A model generated the notes under the pieces. It saw only the letters and a list, made by a program, of their open reading frames with translations, was not told where the DNA came from and did no database searches. The position numbers and the translations under genes were made by a program. A stretch of DNA of 64,000 nt from positions 179,063 to 243,062 of the forward strand of contig NZ_LNXV01000029.1 in the NCBI RefSeq assembly GCF_001467025.1, written 5' to 3'. Positions within the stretch are counted from its first letter, which is position 1; each line of letters starts with the position of its first letter. The DNA is from Legionella brunensis. Its GTDB lineage: Bacteria > Pseudomonadota > Gammaproteobacteria > Legionellales > Legionellaceae. Positions 56,206 to 64,000 of this stretch are shown here, in pieces.

Positions 56206-57627
56206 TTAACTACGCCCATATCGATCTTCAAAGCGAACAATATCATCCTCACCCATGTATTCACCGCTTTGTACCTCTATCATGACTAGAGGAATCACAC
56301 CAGGATTTTCCAAGCGATGTTTGTGCCCTGCTGGAATATAAGTTGATTCATTAGTATTAACATACATTTCATGCTCGCCATTAATTACCTTTGCCATGCC
56401 ACTAACCACAATCCAGTGTTCACTGCGATGATAATGCATCTGGAGACTAAGACTTGCATTAGGTCGTACTTCAATACGCTTAATCTTAAAACGAGGGCCT
56501 TCTTCCAAAATACTGTATGATCCCCAAGGACGATGGACCGTACGATGGATTTTATGAGTTTCATGCCCTTGAGCTTTTAACTGGGCATAAATATTCTTGA
56601 CATCCTGAGCCCGTGATTTATCAGCAACCAATAAGGCATCAGGAGTATCAATAATAAAAAGATTATCAACACCAATTGCTCCTACGAGTCTATCTTGGCT
56701 ACGAATGTAACAATCCGATACATCATGGAGCAAAGCCTCTCCTTCAATGCGATTCCCCATTTCATCGGGCTTCGCCAAATCACCAAGCGCATTCCAGGAG
56801 CCTATATCACTCCAACCAATACTGCAGGGTACCACAGCGACTTTGCTAGATTTTTCGATAACCGCATAGTCAAGTGAGATTTCAGGCACTTTATTAAAGG
56901 CTTGAGCTTCAAGCTCTAATTGGAAAAAACCTTTGCCGGTTGCCATGCGGGAGACTTCCATGCAATTTTTTGTGGCCAAAAGAATTTCCGAGCAATAAAG
57001 CTCCATTTCTTTCAGTATGCTACCAGCAGAAAAACAAAACATCCCCGAATTCCAAAGAAACCTGCCACTCTCCAGATAATCTTTAGCTTTGTCCAAAGAA
57101 GGCTTTTCAATAAATCGTAAAACCGAGTTACCTTCAGCCTCAATATAACCATAGCCCGTTTCTGGACTTTGAGGCTCTATACCAAAAGTCACTAAATTAC
57201 CTTCTAAGGCAAGTGCTTTTGCGCTGCTAACTGCACGAGCGAATGCTTCTTGCTCTGAAATCAAATGATCTGCAGGCAATATAAGCATGAGGGATTCATG
57301 TCCATAAGCTTCTGCAACTTGCAATGCGGCGGCGGCGATGGCAGCCGCAGTATTACGTCCGAAAGGCTCGAGAATAAAAGATAGATTTGTCTCTGTATCA
57401 CGTACCTCACAAAACTCATCTTCTGTTTTAAAGAATAGCTCCCGATTCGTTACTGTTAAAATTTCCTGCACGCTATCAAGTGAGGCTGCTCGCAGAAAGG
57501 TTTTTTGCAGTAGACTCTGTCCATCTGCTAGACGAATAAAGGGCTTGGGGTGTAATTCACGAGACACTGGCCACAATCGTGATCCTGCACCACCACAGAG
57601 AATAACGGGTATTAGAGTTCCAGACAC
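56206..57627 (-). CDS. manC: Mannose-1-phosphate guanylyltransferase/mannose-6-phosphate isomerase
   Basis: Bifunctional type II enzyme that makes GDP-mannose and can interconvert Fru-6-P and Man-6-P. 473 residues: PVILCGGAGSRLWPVSRELH-P-K-P-F (nucleotidyltransferase signature), LSFILEPFGRNTAAAIAAAA, LRFIEKPSLDKAKDYLESGR, LDYAVIEKSSKVAVV and GWSDIGSWNAL. The C-terminal cupin isomerase domain follows with HRPWGSYSILEEGPRFKIKR, SLQMHYHRSEHWIVV and TYIPAGHKHRLENPG. GTG 57627 is the start. It stands alone beside the O-polysaccharide region and would supply GDP-mannose or its derivatives. Confidence 0.94.
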   Translation of the reverse strand: MSGTLIPVILCGGAGSRLWPVSRELHPKPFIRLADGQSLLQKTFLRAASLDSVQEILTVTNRELFFKTEDEFCEVRDTETNLSFILEPFGRNTAAAIAAAALQVAEAYGHESLMLILPADHLISEQEAFARAVSSAKALALEGNLVTFGIEPQSPETGYGYIEAEGNSVLRFIEKPSLDKAKDYLESGRFLWNSGMFCFSAGSILKEMELYCSEILLATKNCMEVSRMATGKGFFQLELEAQAFNKVPEISLDYAVIEKSSKVAVVPCSIGWSDIGSWNALGDLAKPDEMGNRIEGEALLHDVSDCYIRSQDRLVGAIGVDNLFIIDTPDALLVADKSRAQDVKNIYAQLKAQGHETHKIHRTVHRPWGSYSILEEGPRFKIKRIEVRPNASLSLQMHYHRSEHWIVVSGMAKVINGEHEMYVNTNESTYIPAGHKHRLENPGVIPLVMIEVQSGEYMGEDDIVRFEDRYGRS

Positions 57628-57701
57628 GCCTTTTATTTCCTACTTTGTCTTTCACGTAATGGGGAAACCTACCCTCTGTAAAGCAATGGGCAGGAAAACT
57701 G

Positions 57702-57738
57702 AAATTCTAAAACACTACCTTGAGATAGGTCAAGGTAG
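57702..57738 (-). terminator. Hairpin terminator after lipA
   Basis: On the minus strand the perfect 8-bp stem CTACCTTG/CAAGGTAG (57731-57738 with 57715-57722, loop of 8) begins directly at the lipA stop codon, followed by TGTTTTAG. The T-run is short, so it may be a weak terminator or mRNA end-stabiliser. Confidence 0.55.
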
Positions 57739-58722
57739 CTATAACCCCAAGTTATCACGCTTAAAAACTCGGTCTGCTCGATAGCTTGAGCGCACTAAAG
57801 GACCGGAAGCAACTTCAAAAAAACCCTTTTGAAGTCCAATTTCTCGAAACTCTAAAAATTTCTCCGGGGTGACGTAACGCGCAACCGGTAGATGATTTTT
57901 AGTAGGTTGCAAATACTGACCCAGGGTTAAAATATCAACTTGTTGCGCACGTAACTCATCCATAGTTTTGATAATTTCTTCATCTGTTTCGCCTAATCCC
58001 AGCATTAAACTGGTTTTAGTCAGCACATCTGACCGATATTGCTTGGCATAAGCCAAGACATTTAGAGTCTGCCAATAACCTGCACGGTTGTCTCGAACTG
58101 GGTGCGTTAAACGCTCCACAGTTTCAACATTTTGAGCAAAAACATCAACACCACTATCCAACAAAACAGCCACACTAGCCTCTACTCCCTGAAAGTCCGG
58201 AGTTAAGGCCTCCACTTTAGTATTAGGACAGCGAGTTTTGATTGCTCGTACTGTATCAGCATAATGTTTAGCTCCACCATCTGCTAAATCATCACGATTT
58301 ACTGAGGTTAATACGACATAGTCAAGATTCATCAAGGCAACAGTATTGGCAGTATTTTCAGGTTCATCAGTATCTAACCAACCATGAGGATTACCAGTAT
58401 CTACTGCACAAAAACGACACGCTCTGGTACAAACAGCTCCCATTAGCATAATGGTGGCAGTACCATGGGACCAGCATTCACCAATATTAGGGCATTTTGC
58501 TTCCTCACAGACTGTAGCCAGGCGATGTTTAACGACCTCCTCCTTCACTTTATGGTAAGCTGGGGTCGTCTGGTTAACGATACGTAACCACTTGGGTTTA
58601 GGCAATCTTTCGGATGAATCCTCTGTCGATTTGACGCCATCTTTGATAGCTACAACGCCTTGTTGGGTACGGTATTTTTGACCACTTTCAACCACAATGG
58701 GAATATTTTTTAATTTGCTCAT
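57739..58722 (-). CDS. lipA: Lipoyl synthase
   Basis: Radical-SAM enzyme that inserts two sulfurs into octanoyl groups to make lipoyl cofactors on 2-oxoacid dehydrogenases. 327 residues. Both iron-sulfur clusters are visible: [12 protein letters not shown] (C-x4-C-x5-C, auxiliary cluster, about residues 73-84) and CTRACRFC (C-x3-C-x2-C, SAM cluster, about 98-105). They are followed by [27 protein letters not shown] sequence, [18 protein letters not shown] and the C-terminal R-S-S-Y-R-A motif, whose Ser is conserved ([11 protein letters not shown]). No lipB is in the window. Confidence 0.97.
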   Translation of the reverse strand: MSKLKNIPIVVESGQKYRTQQGVVAIKDGVKSTEDSSERLPKPKWLRIVNQTTPAYHKVKEEVVKHRLATVCEEAKCPNIGECWSHGTATIMLMGAVCTRACRFCAVDTGNPHGWLDTDEPENTANTVALMNLDYVVLTSVNRDDLADGGAKHYADTVRAIKTRCPNTKVEALTPDFQGVEASVAVLLDSGVDVFAQNVETVERLTHPVRDNRAGYWQTLNVLAYAKQYRSDVLTKTSLMLGLGETDEEIIKTMDELRAQQVDILTLGQYLQPTKNHLPVARYVTPEKFLEFREIGLQKGFFEVASGPLVRSSYRADRVFKRDNLGL

Positions 58723-58828
58723 ACTAACGCCAACAAATTTGAATGCACTGATGATCCCAAATCAGAACGCGTAGATCAAGTTATTTACACTAAGTCACAT
58801 ATTGAAAGAGAAACATCATGTGGAGGAT

Positions 58829-60370
58829 CTATAAAGTGACTATGCAGTTTCGACCATTACGTTTTGCCCGATACATGGCTTCATCAGCACGGTTAAATAG
58901 AGTTTCAAGATCGTCACCATGTTGCAAATTTGTCAAACCAAAAGAAACAGTGACGTATACTCGCCGCTCTCTATAATAAAAATCATATTCTTCAACGGTA
59001 GAACGTAATCCTTCGGCAACCTTAACTGCATTATTAAGGTGTGTACGTTCAAAAATAAAGACAAACTCCTCACCACCATAGCGCGAAATGAAATCAACGG
59101 CACGAATAGAAGATTTAAACAGCGTGGCAATTTTTTTTAAAACCTTGTCCCCAGCCAAATGTCCATAGGTATCATTAATTACCTTAAAGTTATCAATATC
59201 AGCAACGGCAATTGATAAATCACCAAAACCTCTTTGCCAACGATGATAAGCATCCAAAATATGCTCATTATAAGACGCTCTATTCGGCAAGCCAGTTAAA
59301 CTATCCTGATTATTCTTTAATTTTTCGAAGGATAGCATATTTTTTATTTCGTTGGCTCCACGTTCTGTTTCCATAAGCCTATCCTGTAAAACAGTCATTC
59401 TATGTTCATATTCCGCCAAACGTTTTTCTTGCTGTTCTTTGAATTCCTTAATGTGCATTCCTATGGTAGTTAAACTTTTTTCAATTTTTTTAGATAATTC
59501 TTCTATTGTATAGGAATTATCCATGTGACTTTTAATTTCCTGGATACTAAGCTGGACCTCTTGCTCTAAATGCTCGGCATCGTGTCTTACTAAAATATTA
59601 TTGTCCTTAAATAATTGTAGATACTTACTGAAATCTCGCAAGTGACTAGAAAACTCATATAAAAATAATTTCAGCTTGTTTTGCTCGTAATTAAATGAGT
59701 CTATTATTAATTCAGCTAATTTCTCAGCAACTGCAATTAATTCTTTTTCTGTTAAATGCTGCTCAAGTTTAGTCTTAATCTCTTCTTGTTTTTTAAGAAG
59801 ATCCTCAGGAATAGGTAGATGTTCTACTATTTTATTTAAGCTGGAATTAATATGGCTATTGAGAAGATTAGCCGCCATATCCGGGGATTTATGATGTTGC
59901 TCACAAAATTCAATTTGTTGAGCCACGCAATTAACACATGCTTTCAGTAATTGGCTAAATTGTCCTATCAATTTTCTTTCATCAGTATCAGCCTTTAATA
60001 ACTGCTCCATGCGTTCGAAAGCATGTTTATCCTTAAGCTCAATCAACATTTGGCCTAAAAGATCAGCACCTTGATGAATAAAATCAGTAATTATAATCTT
60101 ATTTTCTTGTCTTTTTTGCTGTAGATTTATCATGACATCAACTAGTGATGCCACACGTTGTTGAATAGATTGGGGATCTTTATTTTCCTTAAGTGCATCC
60201 TTTAAATCTAGCAGGTGTTTATCCAAATCAACGTGAATGCCACTTGGAAGAGTCGTTAGCTTATCAATAGCCTTTCTAAGAACATTAACCTCACCCTGGA
60301 GCTTGTTACATTGCTCTTCATAATGGCTAATCGTACTAACAATTTTCTTTTTTAATTGTTGATCAAGCAT
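58829..60370 (-). CDS. Diguanylate cyclase with long coiled-coil N-terminus
   Basis: Makes cyclic di-GMP. 513 residues: the first about 340 are soluble and strongly helical with heptad-like coiled coils (for example EEIKTKLEQHLTEKELIAVA, KKIEKSLTTIGMHIKEFKEQ). A GGDEF domain covers about 345-513: DSLTGLPNRASYN, VADIDNFKVINDTYGHLAGD and SRYGGEEFVFIF. The active-site motif is GGEEF. R-A-V-D lies five residues before it and forms a product-inhibition I-site. No membrane segment is seen, so it is cytosolic and probably signals through dimerisation. AAGGG lies before ATG 60370. Confidence 0.93.
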   Translation of the reverse strand: MLDQQLKKKIVSTISHYEEQCNKLQGEVNVLRKAIDKLTTLPSGIHVDLDKHLLDLKDALKENKDPQSIQQRVASLVDVMINLQQKRQENKIIITDFIHQGADLLGQMLIELKDKHAFERMEQLLKADTDERKLIGQFSQLLKACVNCVAQQIEFCEQHHKSPDMAANLLNSHINSSLNKIVEHLPIPEDLLKKQEEIKTKLEQHLTEKELIAVAEKLAELIIDSFNYEQNKLKLFLYEFSSHLRDFSKYLQLFKDNNILVRHDAEHLEQEVQLSIQEIKSHMDNSYTIEELSKKIEKSLTTIGMHIKEFKEQQEKRLAEYEHRMTVLQDRLMETERGANEIKNMLSFEKLKNNQDSLTGLPNRASYNEHILDAYHRWQRGFGDLSIAVADIDNFKVINDTYGHLAGDKVLKKIATLFKSSIRAVDFISRYGGEEFVFIFERTHLNNAVKVAEGLRSTVEEYDFYYRERRVYVTVSFGLTNLQHGDDLETLFNRADEAMYRAKRNGRNCIVTL

Positions 60371-60397
60371 TACTAAATCCCTTTTATAATCCTAAAG

Positions 60398-60664
60398 TTA
60401 CTTTTTCTTTTTTTTCAAATATTCAAGCATTACTTTAGCATGAGACCCATCACAAAAAGGGGGGTCTTTAGTTTCCTTACAGCCGCAAAAGGAGACTGTC
60501 TCTGTAAGTATAGCCTTATATGGGATACATTGATTACCGCAATTCATTTTATCGCAAAAAGGTTGATTTTTACTTTTTCCACAACCACACCAATAATAGG
60601 TTTTTCCCTTTTCAACTTCGCAGAGAAAAGGGAAAAAGGAAGGCGGCGAATCTTTCTTTGCCAT
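60398..60664 (-). CDS. CDGSH iron-sulfur domain protein, tandem motifs
   Basis: An 88-residue protein with two iron-sulfur segments. The second, FCGCKETKDPPFCDGSHAK (about residues 58-76), is a full C-x-C-x7-8-C-D-G-S-H motif able to hold a [2Fe-2S] cluster with one His ligand. The first, WCGCGKSKNQPFCDKMNCG (about 25-43), keeps the three cysteines, but the G-S-H part is replaced by K-M-N, so the histidine ligand is missing. A fourth Cys follows. The tail is a run of lysines. It may act in electron or cluster transfer. GGATG precedes ATG 60664. Confidence 0.88.
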   Translation of the reverse strand: MAKKDSPPSFFPFLCEVEKGKTYYWCGCGKSKNQPFCDKMNCGNQCIPYKAILTETVSFCGCKETKDPPFCDGSHAKVMLEYLKKKKK

Positions 60665-60709
60665 TTTGCATCCTAAGTAATTTATCCCAAAACAGCTCGC
60701 ACACTGACC

Positions 60710-61885
60710 CTACCAAGTCCTTTTTCTTACTAAGAACGCAATAATTATTGATACAATAAAGGATAGAAAAGATATCCAAAGTTTTGCAAGCCCTTGTGGA
60801 TAAAGAATAAAAAATAAAGCCACTATACATAGAAAAATAGTGGCTATTTTAGTCGAAATAGTTCGATATTTTGCAAAACGAGCTAATTTGCTCACAAAAA
60901 TTATAATTAAAACGAATAACAGCATAAAGACTAAATATAAAACCTGATATGTCACTTCCAAAATACGAATTTTTAGGGGAGAAAATTGCTGCGCCAAAAG
61001 CCATTGTTCAAAAATTAGTGCTAAATTTGGCGTACAAGTTTGCGTGTAGGCCTGCAACCCCAAAGCACTTAATCCTACCAAAGTTAAAAATGCATACGGC
61101 TTTTTATCATTGAGTATTTTAAAATAACCCAAAACATAAGCAAGGAGAGCTAATCCAATCAGAATTAAAGGAATGCGCAAATTATTGTAATATTGAAAAA
61201 AGAAAACTGAGTGTACTTGCTGTACATAATGCACTAGCCCCATGACAATTAAGAACAATAATCCCAACGTTAATTGCAATGAACGTTTTTCACACACTAA
61301 TAAAAAAGCAAATAGGGTAAAAATACAAAATAGTGAACAAGGATTTAAAACATCAGTGATTGCCAACATAAAAATAAATGGTACTACAGATGATTCAGAC
61401 GCCATATTTCCATACCAGGTAGCTGTAGCCCACTGCCTTAACACCCTCGTTGTTGCTGCACTTAATTGGCCTGTTTTAGTAATCTGGTTACGACAATAGG
61501 TCAATCCACGTAGTAATGTCTTGCCGCTCGTTTCAGCTTCGGCAAAACCAACCCAGCGTGAATTACAGAAAAAGATTGAAGGCACATTAAAGTCATCTGC
61601 GTTTTGCTGTTCCAAAAATTGGTTAAAAGTTGTCAGTGCTGCCTTATCCTTGTTAATAAAATAGCGATGGACTTCAATCCAGGAAGTATTGTCTTCAAGA
61701 TCACGAAAAAATGCATCTGCTTTATGACAATGAGGGCAAGTAGTGGATAAGAAAAGACTCACTTGGATTTTGACTTGATTATTTGCTTCCTGAGTAAACC
61801 AGGTTGAGGGTGAAGCATCAGCCCAGGCCAAAGATACTAACCCGTAAAAAAGACTACCCCAAATAAATCTCAATACTGCTCCCAT
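60710..61885 (-). CDS. Thioredoxin-like domain fused to a DsbD/CcdA-like membrane region
   Basis: A 391-residue protein. A signal peptide (about 1-22, ending AWA) exports a thioredoxin-like domain with FLSTTCPHCHKADAFFRDLE (CPHC at about 50-53) and a later Cys in VPSIFFCNSRWVGFAEAETS. From about residue 165 there are 7 or so membrane helices. The first, MLAITDVLNPCSLFCIFTLF, carries an N-P-C like the DsbD/CcdA family. The organisation is that of a membrane thiol relay, but only some of the usual membrane cysteines are present, and I do not know its substrate. GGGGA lies 7 bp before ATG 61885. Confidence 0.82.
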   Translation of the reverse strand: MGAVLRFIWGSLFYGLVSLAWADASPSTWFTQEANNQVKIQVSLFLSTTCPHCHKADAFFRDLEDNTSWIEVHRYFINKDKAALTTFNQFLEQQNADDFNVPSIFFCNSRWVGFAEAETSGKTLLRGLTYCRNQITKTGQLSAATTRVLRQWATATWYGNMASESSVVPFIFMLAITDVLNPCSLFCIFTLFAFLLVCEKRSLQLTLGLLFLIVMGLVHYVQQVHSVFFFQYYNNLRIPLILIGLALLAYVLGYFKILNDKKPYAFLTLVGLSALGLQAYTQTCTPNLALIFEQWLLAQQFSPLKIRILEVTYQVLYLVFMLLFVLIIIFVSKLARFAKYRTISTKIATIFLCIVALFFILYPQGLAKLWISFLSFIVSIIIAFLVRKRTW

Positions 61886-62026
61886 CTCTAATTTCCCCTT
61901 AACAATCCTTACTCTGCCTGAAATTTCCTTTTACAAAACAAATGTCAATTGCTCCCACACAGTTTGTTCCTTAAAATTGCACCTTAGGATAAGTGAAAAC
62001 AACTATTTTGAAAAAGGATCAAATAT

Positions 62027-63175
62027 ATGCTTCTAAGAATCATAACCTTAAGTTTATTGTTACTGCCATCCCTAACTTATGCAATACCAACATGCCAGGT
62101 TATCAAGAAAACTGACAAGAATAGTCTTCCTTTAGAAAAAATCACTGATTTTGTTCAGCTCTTTGTTTTTGAGCAAAGTGGCGTCCCTGCATTAATGATT
62201 GGCATCATTTCAGGCGATGAAGAAGCGGTGATTAGTTGTGGAGAAACCGTCAAAGGGAATGGGCAACGCCCTCAGATGGATACCATCTGGCCAATTGGTT
62301 CTGTTTCTAAAGTATTTACAACACAAATGTTGGTTGATTTGGTTAATCGTGGTGTAGTTCAACTTAATACATCTATTGATCAGCTGCTAGGAAATGAAAT
62401 ACAGCAAAAAAAACCTATTACTCTTCTTCATCTGGCAACACATAGCTCTGGATTTCCTAGACAGTTACCTACCCTTCCTGCTAACGATGATTATCAAGTT
62501 AATTATCCTTACGACACACCTGATTTTGTGAGTTGGTATGAAAATGCCAAATTAACCTATCCACCCGGCACTCATTACGAATACTCCAATGTTGGTTTTG
62601 GCCTACTTGGGCAATTGTTAGCTAAAAAAATGAACACGGATTACGAAGGATTATTACAGCAATTAATTAGTCAACCCTTGGCATTAAAAGACACCTCCGT
62701 AAAACTTTCAGCTGACCAAGCAAAACGTGAAGTAGCAAGTTACTGGGTGAACGATGATTTAATTAAAAAAGATTGGGAGTTCAGATTCGAACAACCCAGT
62801 GGCGGCATTTATTCAACAATGACTGACATGCTAAAGTTTACTGCTTATCAGCTAAGGCATTCTCCTGATTCTGAACAAAATACTCGACTAACTCAGGCAA
62901 GTTATATTTACCAATTTCAATTTGATAATCCACATGAATTTAGTGCCGACGCCATGGCTCTTGGGTGGAGTGTAGAGTTTCCGGCAAAAGGTATACCTCT
63001 GCTAATTATGAAAAATGGCTGGGTCAATGGTGTTAACACATACGTACAATTAACTCCAACGAAAGATATAGGAATAATTTCCTTTACTAATAAGCCTTAT
63101 CTTAATATTAACTATGATTTAAAAGCGATAGTCAGTTTAATTTTGAGTTCAGAGTCTACAACCACAAAAGCTTAG
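62027..63175 (+). CDS. Serine beta-lactamase-like hydrolase (class C/EstB family)
   Basis: A 382-residue exported protein (signal peptide LLRIITLSLLLLPSLTYA) with the penicilloyl-serine fold. Motifs: S-V-S-K in WPIGSVSKVFTTQML (active Ser about residue 87), Y-S-N in HYEYSNVGFGLLGQL (about 184) and K-N-G in IMKNGWVNGVNTYVQL (about 328), replacing the K-T-G box. Family members are beta-lactamases, D-peptidases or esterases; the K-N-G change suggests an esterase or peptidase rather than a good beta-lactamase. A strong AAAAAGG site precedes ATG 62027. It is convergent with the CBS-domain gene. Confidence 0.88.
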   Translation: MLLRIITLSLLLLPSLTYAIPTCQVIKKTDKNSLPLEKITDFVQLFVFEQSGVPALMIGIISGDEEAVISCGETVKGNGQRPQMDTIWPIGSVSKVFTTQMLVDLVNRGVVQLNTSIDQLLGNEIQQKKPITLLHLATHSSGFPRQLPTLPANDDYQVNYPYDTPDFVSWYENAKLTYPPGTHYEYSNVGFGLLGQLLAKKMNTDYEGLLQQLISQPLALKDTSVKLSADQAKREVASYWVNDDLIKKDWEFRFEQPSGGIYSTMTDMLKFTAYQLRHSPDSEQNTRLTQASYIYQFQFDNPHEFSADAMALGWSVEFPAKGIPLLIMKNGWVNGVNTYVQLTPTKDIGIISFTNKPYLNINYDLKAIVSLILSSESTTTKA

Positions 63176-63191
63176 CTTTGTGGTTGTAGAC
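63154..63191. repeat. Perfect 15-bp inverted repeat between convergent genes
   Basis: GTCTACAACCACAAA (63154-63168) and TTTGTGGTTGTAGAC (63177-63191) form a perfect 15-bp stem with an 8-base centre (AGCTTAGC, itself partly paired). It overlaps the last codons of the beta-lactamase-like gene and ends 9 bp before the CBS gene stop. It can fold in both transcripts. There is no T-run on either side, so if it stops transcription it is not a textbook intrinsic terminator. Confidence 0.7.
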
Positions 63192-63200
63192 GTACAAGAT

Positions 63201-63638
63201 TTAATAGGTATGAATGTAGTTTTCCAATTGCTCAATGACTCTCGTTTTATCTTCGAGTAAATGAAACAATAAGTCCCCAATTGATAAAATGGCTACTAAC
63301 TCTCCGCGCTCCTCAATTAAAACATGACGCCTTTTAGTTTGTGTAATCACTTCCATTGCTTTTTCAACAGGGTCAAATAGATCCAAGACACTTACTTCGG
63401 CATAAGCAACCTGGGCTGCTGTCGCAGTATGCGGATCTAGGCCACGGTTTAGACAAGCTCGAATAACATCCCGCTCACTCACAATTCCCACCAAATTTTT
63501 TTCATCATCACGTACAACCAGAGCCCCTATATCTTGATCCGTCATTACTTTAACGCACTCCTTGACAGTGACATCCGATTTAATAAAGGATATAGGACGT
63601 CTTGGTTGAGGCAAGGCAGAAAAAATTAAGTGAGCCAT
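63201..63638 (-). CDS. Two-CBS-domain protein
   Basis: A 145-residue protein made only of two CBS domains, which bind adenine nucleotides and regulate partner proteins. CBS1 spans about residues 14-65 (SFIKSDVTVKECVKVMTDQD, then VGIVSERDVIRACLNRGLD) and CBS2 about 80-130 (DLFDPVEKAMEVITQTKRRH, then VAILSIGDLLFHLLEDKTRV). The frame is open back to 63782, but only ATG 63638 has a ribosome site (GGGGAG, 8 bp upstream) and gives the normal length for stand-alone CBS pairs. Partner unknown. Confidence 0.9.
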   Translation of the reverse strand: MAHLIFSALPQPRRPISFIKSDVTVKECVKVMTDQDIGALVVRDDEKNLVGIVSERDVIRACLNRGLDPHTATAAQVAYAEVSVLDLFDPVEKAMEVITQTKRRHVLIEERGELVAILSIGDLLFHLLEDKTRVIEQLENYIHTY

Positions 63639-64000
63639 AATTACACTCCCCGAAAACTTCTTCCTACTCACGAAGCAAGTAAGAAAAGAAATTTGCACCT
63701 TCACATTGCTTAAATATAGCACAAGAATTGTGTACTCTTGCGACGCTTGATCATTAACAACAAACTTTATTGCTACTTTCAATTAGCGCTATTAACTGGC
63801 AATAATGAAATGAATAAAATCTTTGTACGGGACAATTTTTTAAAAATCGTTCTCCATGGGTCTAATAGAGATACAATTTAAATATTTTAGGAACAATGTG
63901 GTATTGATTTTCAAGTTGGTTAAGAAGTCGCGCAGAGAGTCCAAGCCAAGCCTAAAGAAGCTATTTTGCGGCCTTTTTTGATTTCGCAATTTTTTAAGAG
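63639..64000. other. Right-edge intergenic region
   Basis: About 360 bp without a supported gene. Near the right edge a minus-strand frame (63920-64000, ending KKGRKIASLGLAWTLCATS) is open, but it is too short to judge and may be the tail of a gene beyond the window. No terminator or promoter was recognised. Confidence 0.35.

Noticed and set aside
62027..63175. True class C beta-lactamase giving drug resistance
   Set aside because: The K-T-G box is K-N-G here and the protein fits the wider esterase/peptidase family; sequence alone does not support resistance.
63920..64000. Minus-strand open frame at the right edge ending KKGRKIASLGLAWTLCATS
   Set aside because: Only 26 codons are visible, without start or family match; a plus-strand frame is open over the same bases too.

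Overview
The window comes from a Legionella chromosome, most likely not L. pneumophila. A clear mip gene (macrophage infectivity potentiator), a CsrA gene, a run of housekeeping genes and a large lipopolysaccharide/O-polysaccharide locus lie together, as I recall for the L. pneumophila LPS region. The DNA is AT-rich throughout. I do not assign a species. No rRNA, CRISPR array, phage or plasmid module was seen; there is one tRNA.

Layout. (1) 1-17023, left housekeeping flank: an outer-membrane-type protein cut by the window edge, a small secreted protein, tRNA-Leu(CAA), a short S-adenosylhomocysteinase-like protein, an AmpG-like permease, mip, L-serine dehydratase, an MFS exporter, tilS and accA (overlapping), a phosphopantetheinyl transferase, a 669-residue orphan, an HdeD-like membrane protein, birA, csrA and pgi. 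(2) 17094-26183, first sugar cluster (minus strand): rmlB, rmlA, wecE, a WzxE-like flippase and wecD, which together make and handle dTDP-Fuc4NAc, plus two glycosyltransferases and an EpsG/Wzy-like polymerase. (3) 26327-31761, insertion region: a decayed ISAs1-type element and a decayed IS3-type element flank an MBOAT acyltransferase/SGNH pair read against the surrounding genes. (4) 31831-53550, second sugar cluster: a minus-strand run of 19 mostly abutting or overlapping genes that starts and ends with paralogous wzz genes. It encodes WecB/WecC (UDP-ManNAcA), a pseudaminic acid pathway (pseB, pseC, a cytidylyltransferase-aldo/keto reductase fusion, an SDR, pseG, pseH, pseI), a second Wzy and Wzx, a capsule-type glycosyltransferase, a heparinase II/III-like protein, and a PglC/PglD/PglE-like trio with a GT4 enzyme. 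(5) 53750-64000, right flank: methyltransferase, POT transporter, manC, lipA, a diguanylate cyclase, a CDGSH protein, a thioredoxin-like membrane protein, a serine beta-lactamase-like hydrolase and a CBS-domain protein.

How they fit. RmlA, RmlB, WecE and WecD make dTDP-Fuc4NAc, and WecB and WecC make UDP-ManNAcA. With GlcNAc these are the three sugars of enterobacterial common antigen (ECA), and the first-cluster flippase resembles WzxE. The second cluster adds a pseudaminic-type nonulosonic acid and possibly a diacetamido-bacillosamine-type sugar. There are two flippases, two polymerases and two chain-length regulators, so the locus could make two glycans or one complex O-unit. The MBOAT/SGNH pair is a candidate O-acylation module. 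The points most worth a second look are the ECA-like chemistry, the Pse pathway with its fused cytidylyltransferase/aldo-keto reductase plus SDR, the IS-bracketed acylation module, and the possible CsrA self-control leader.
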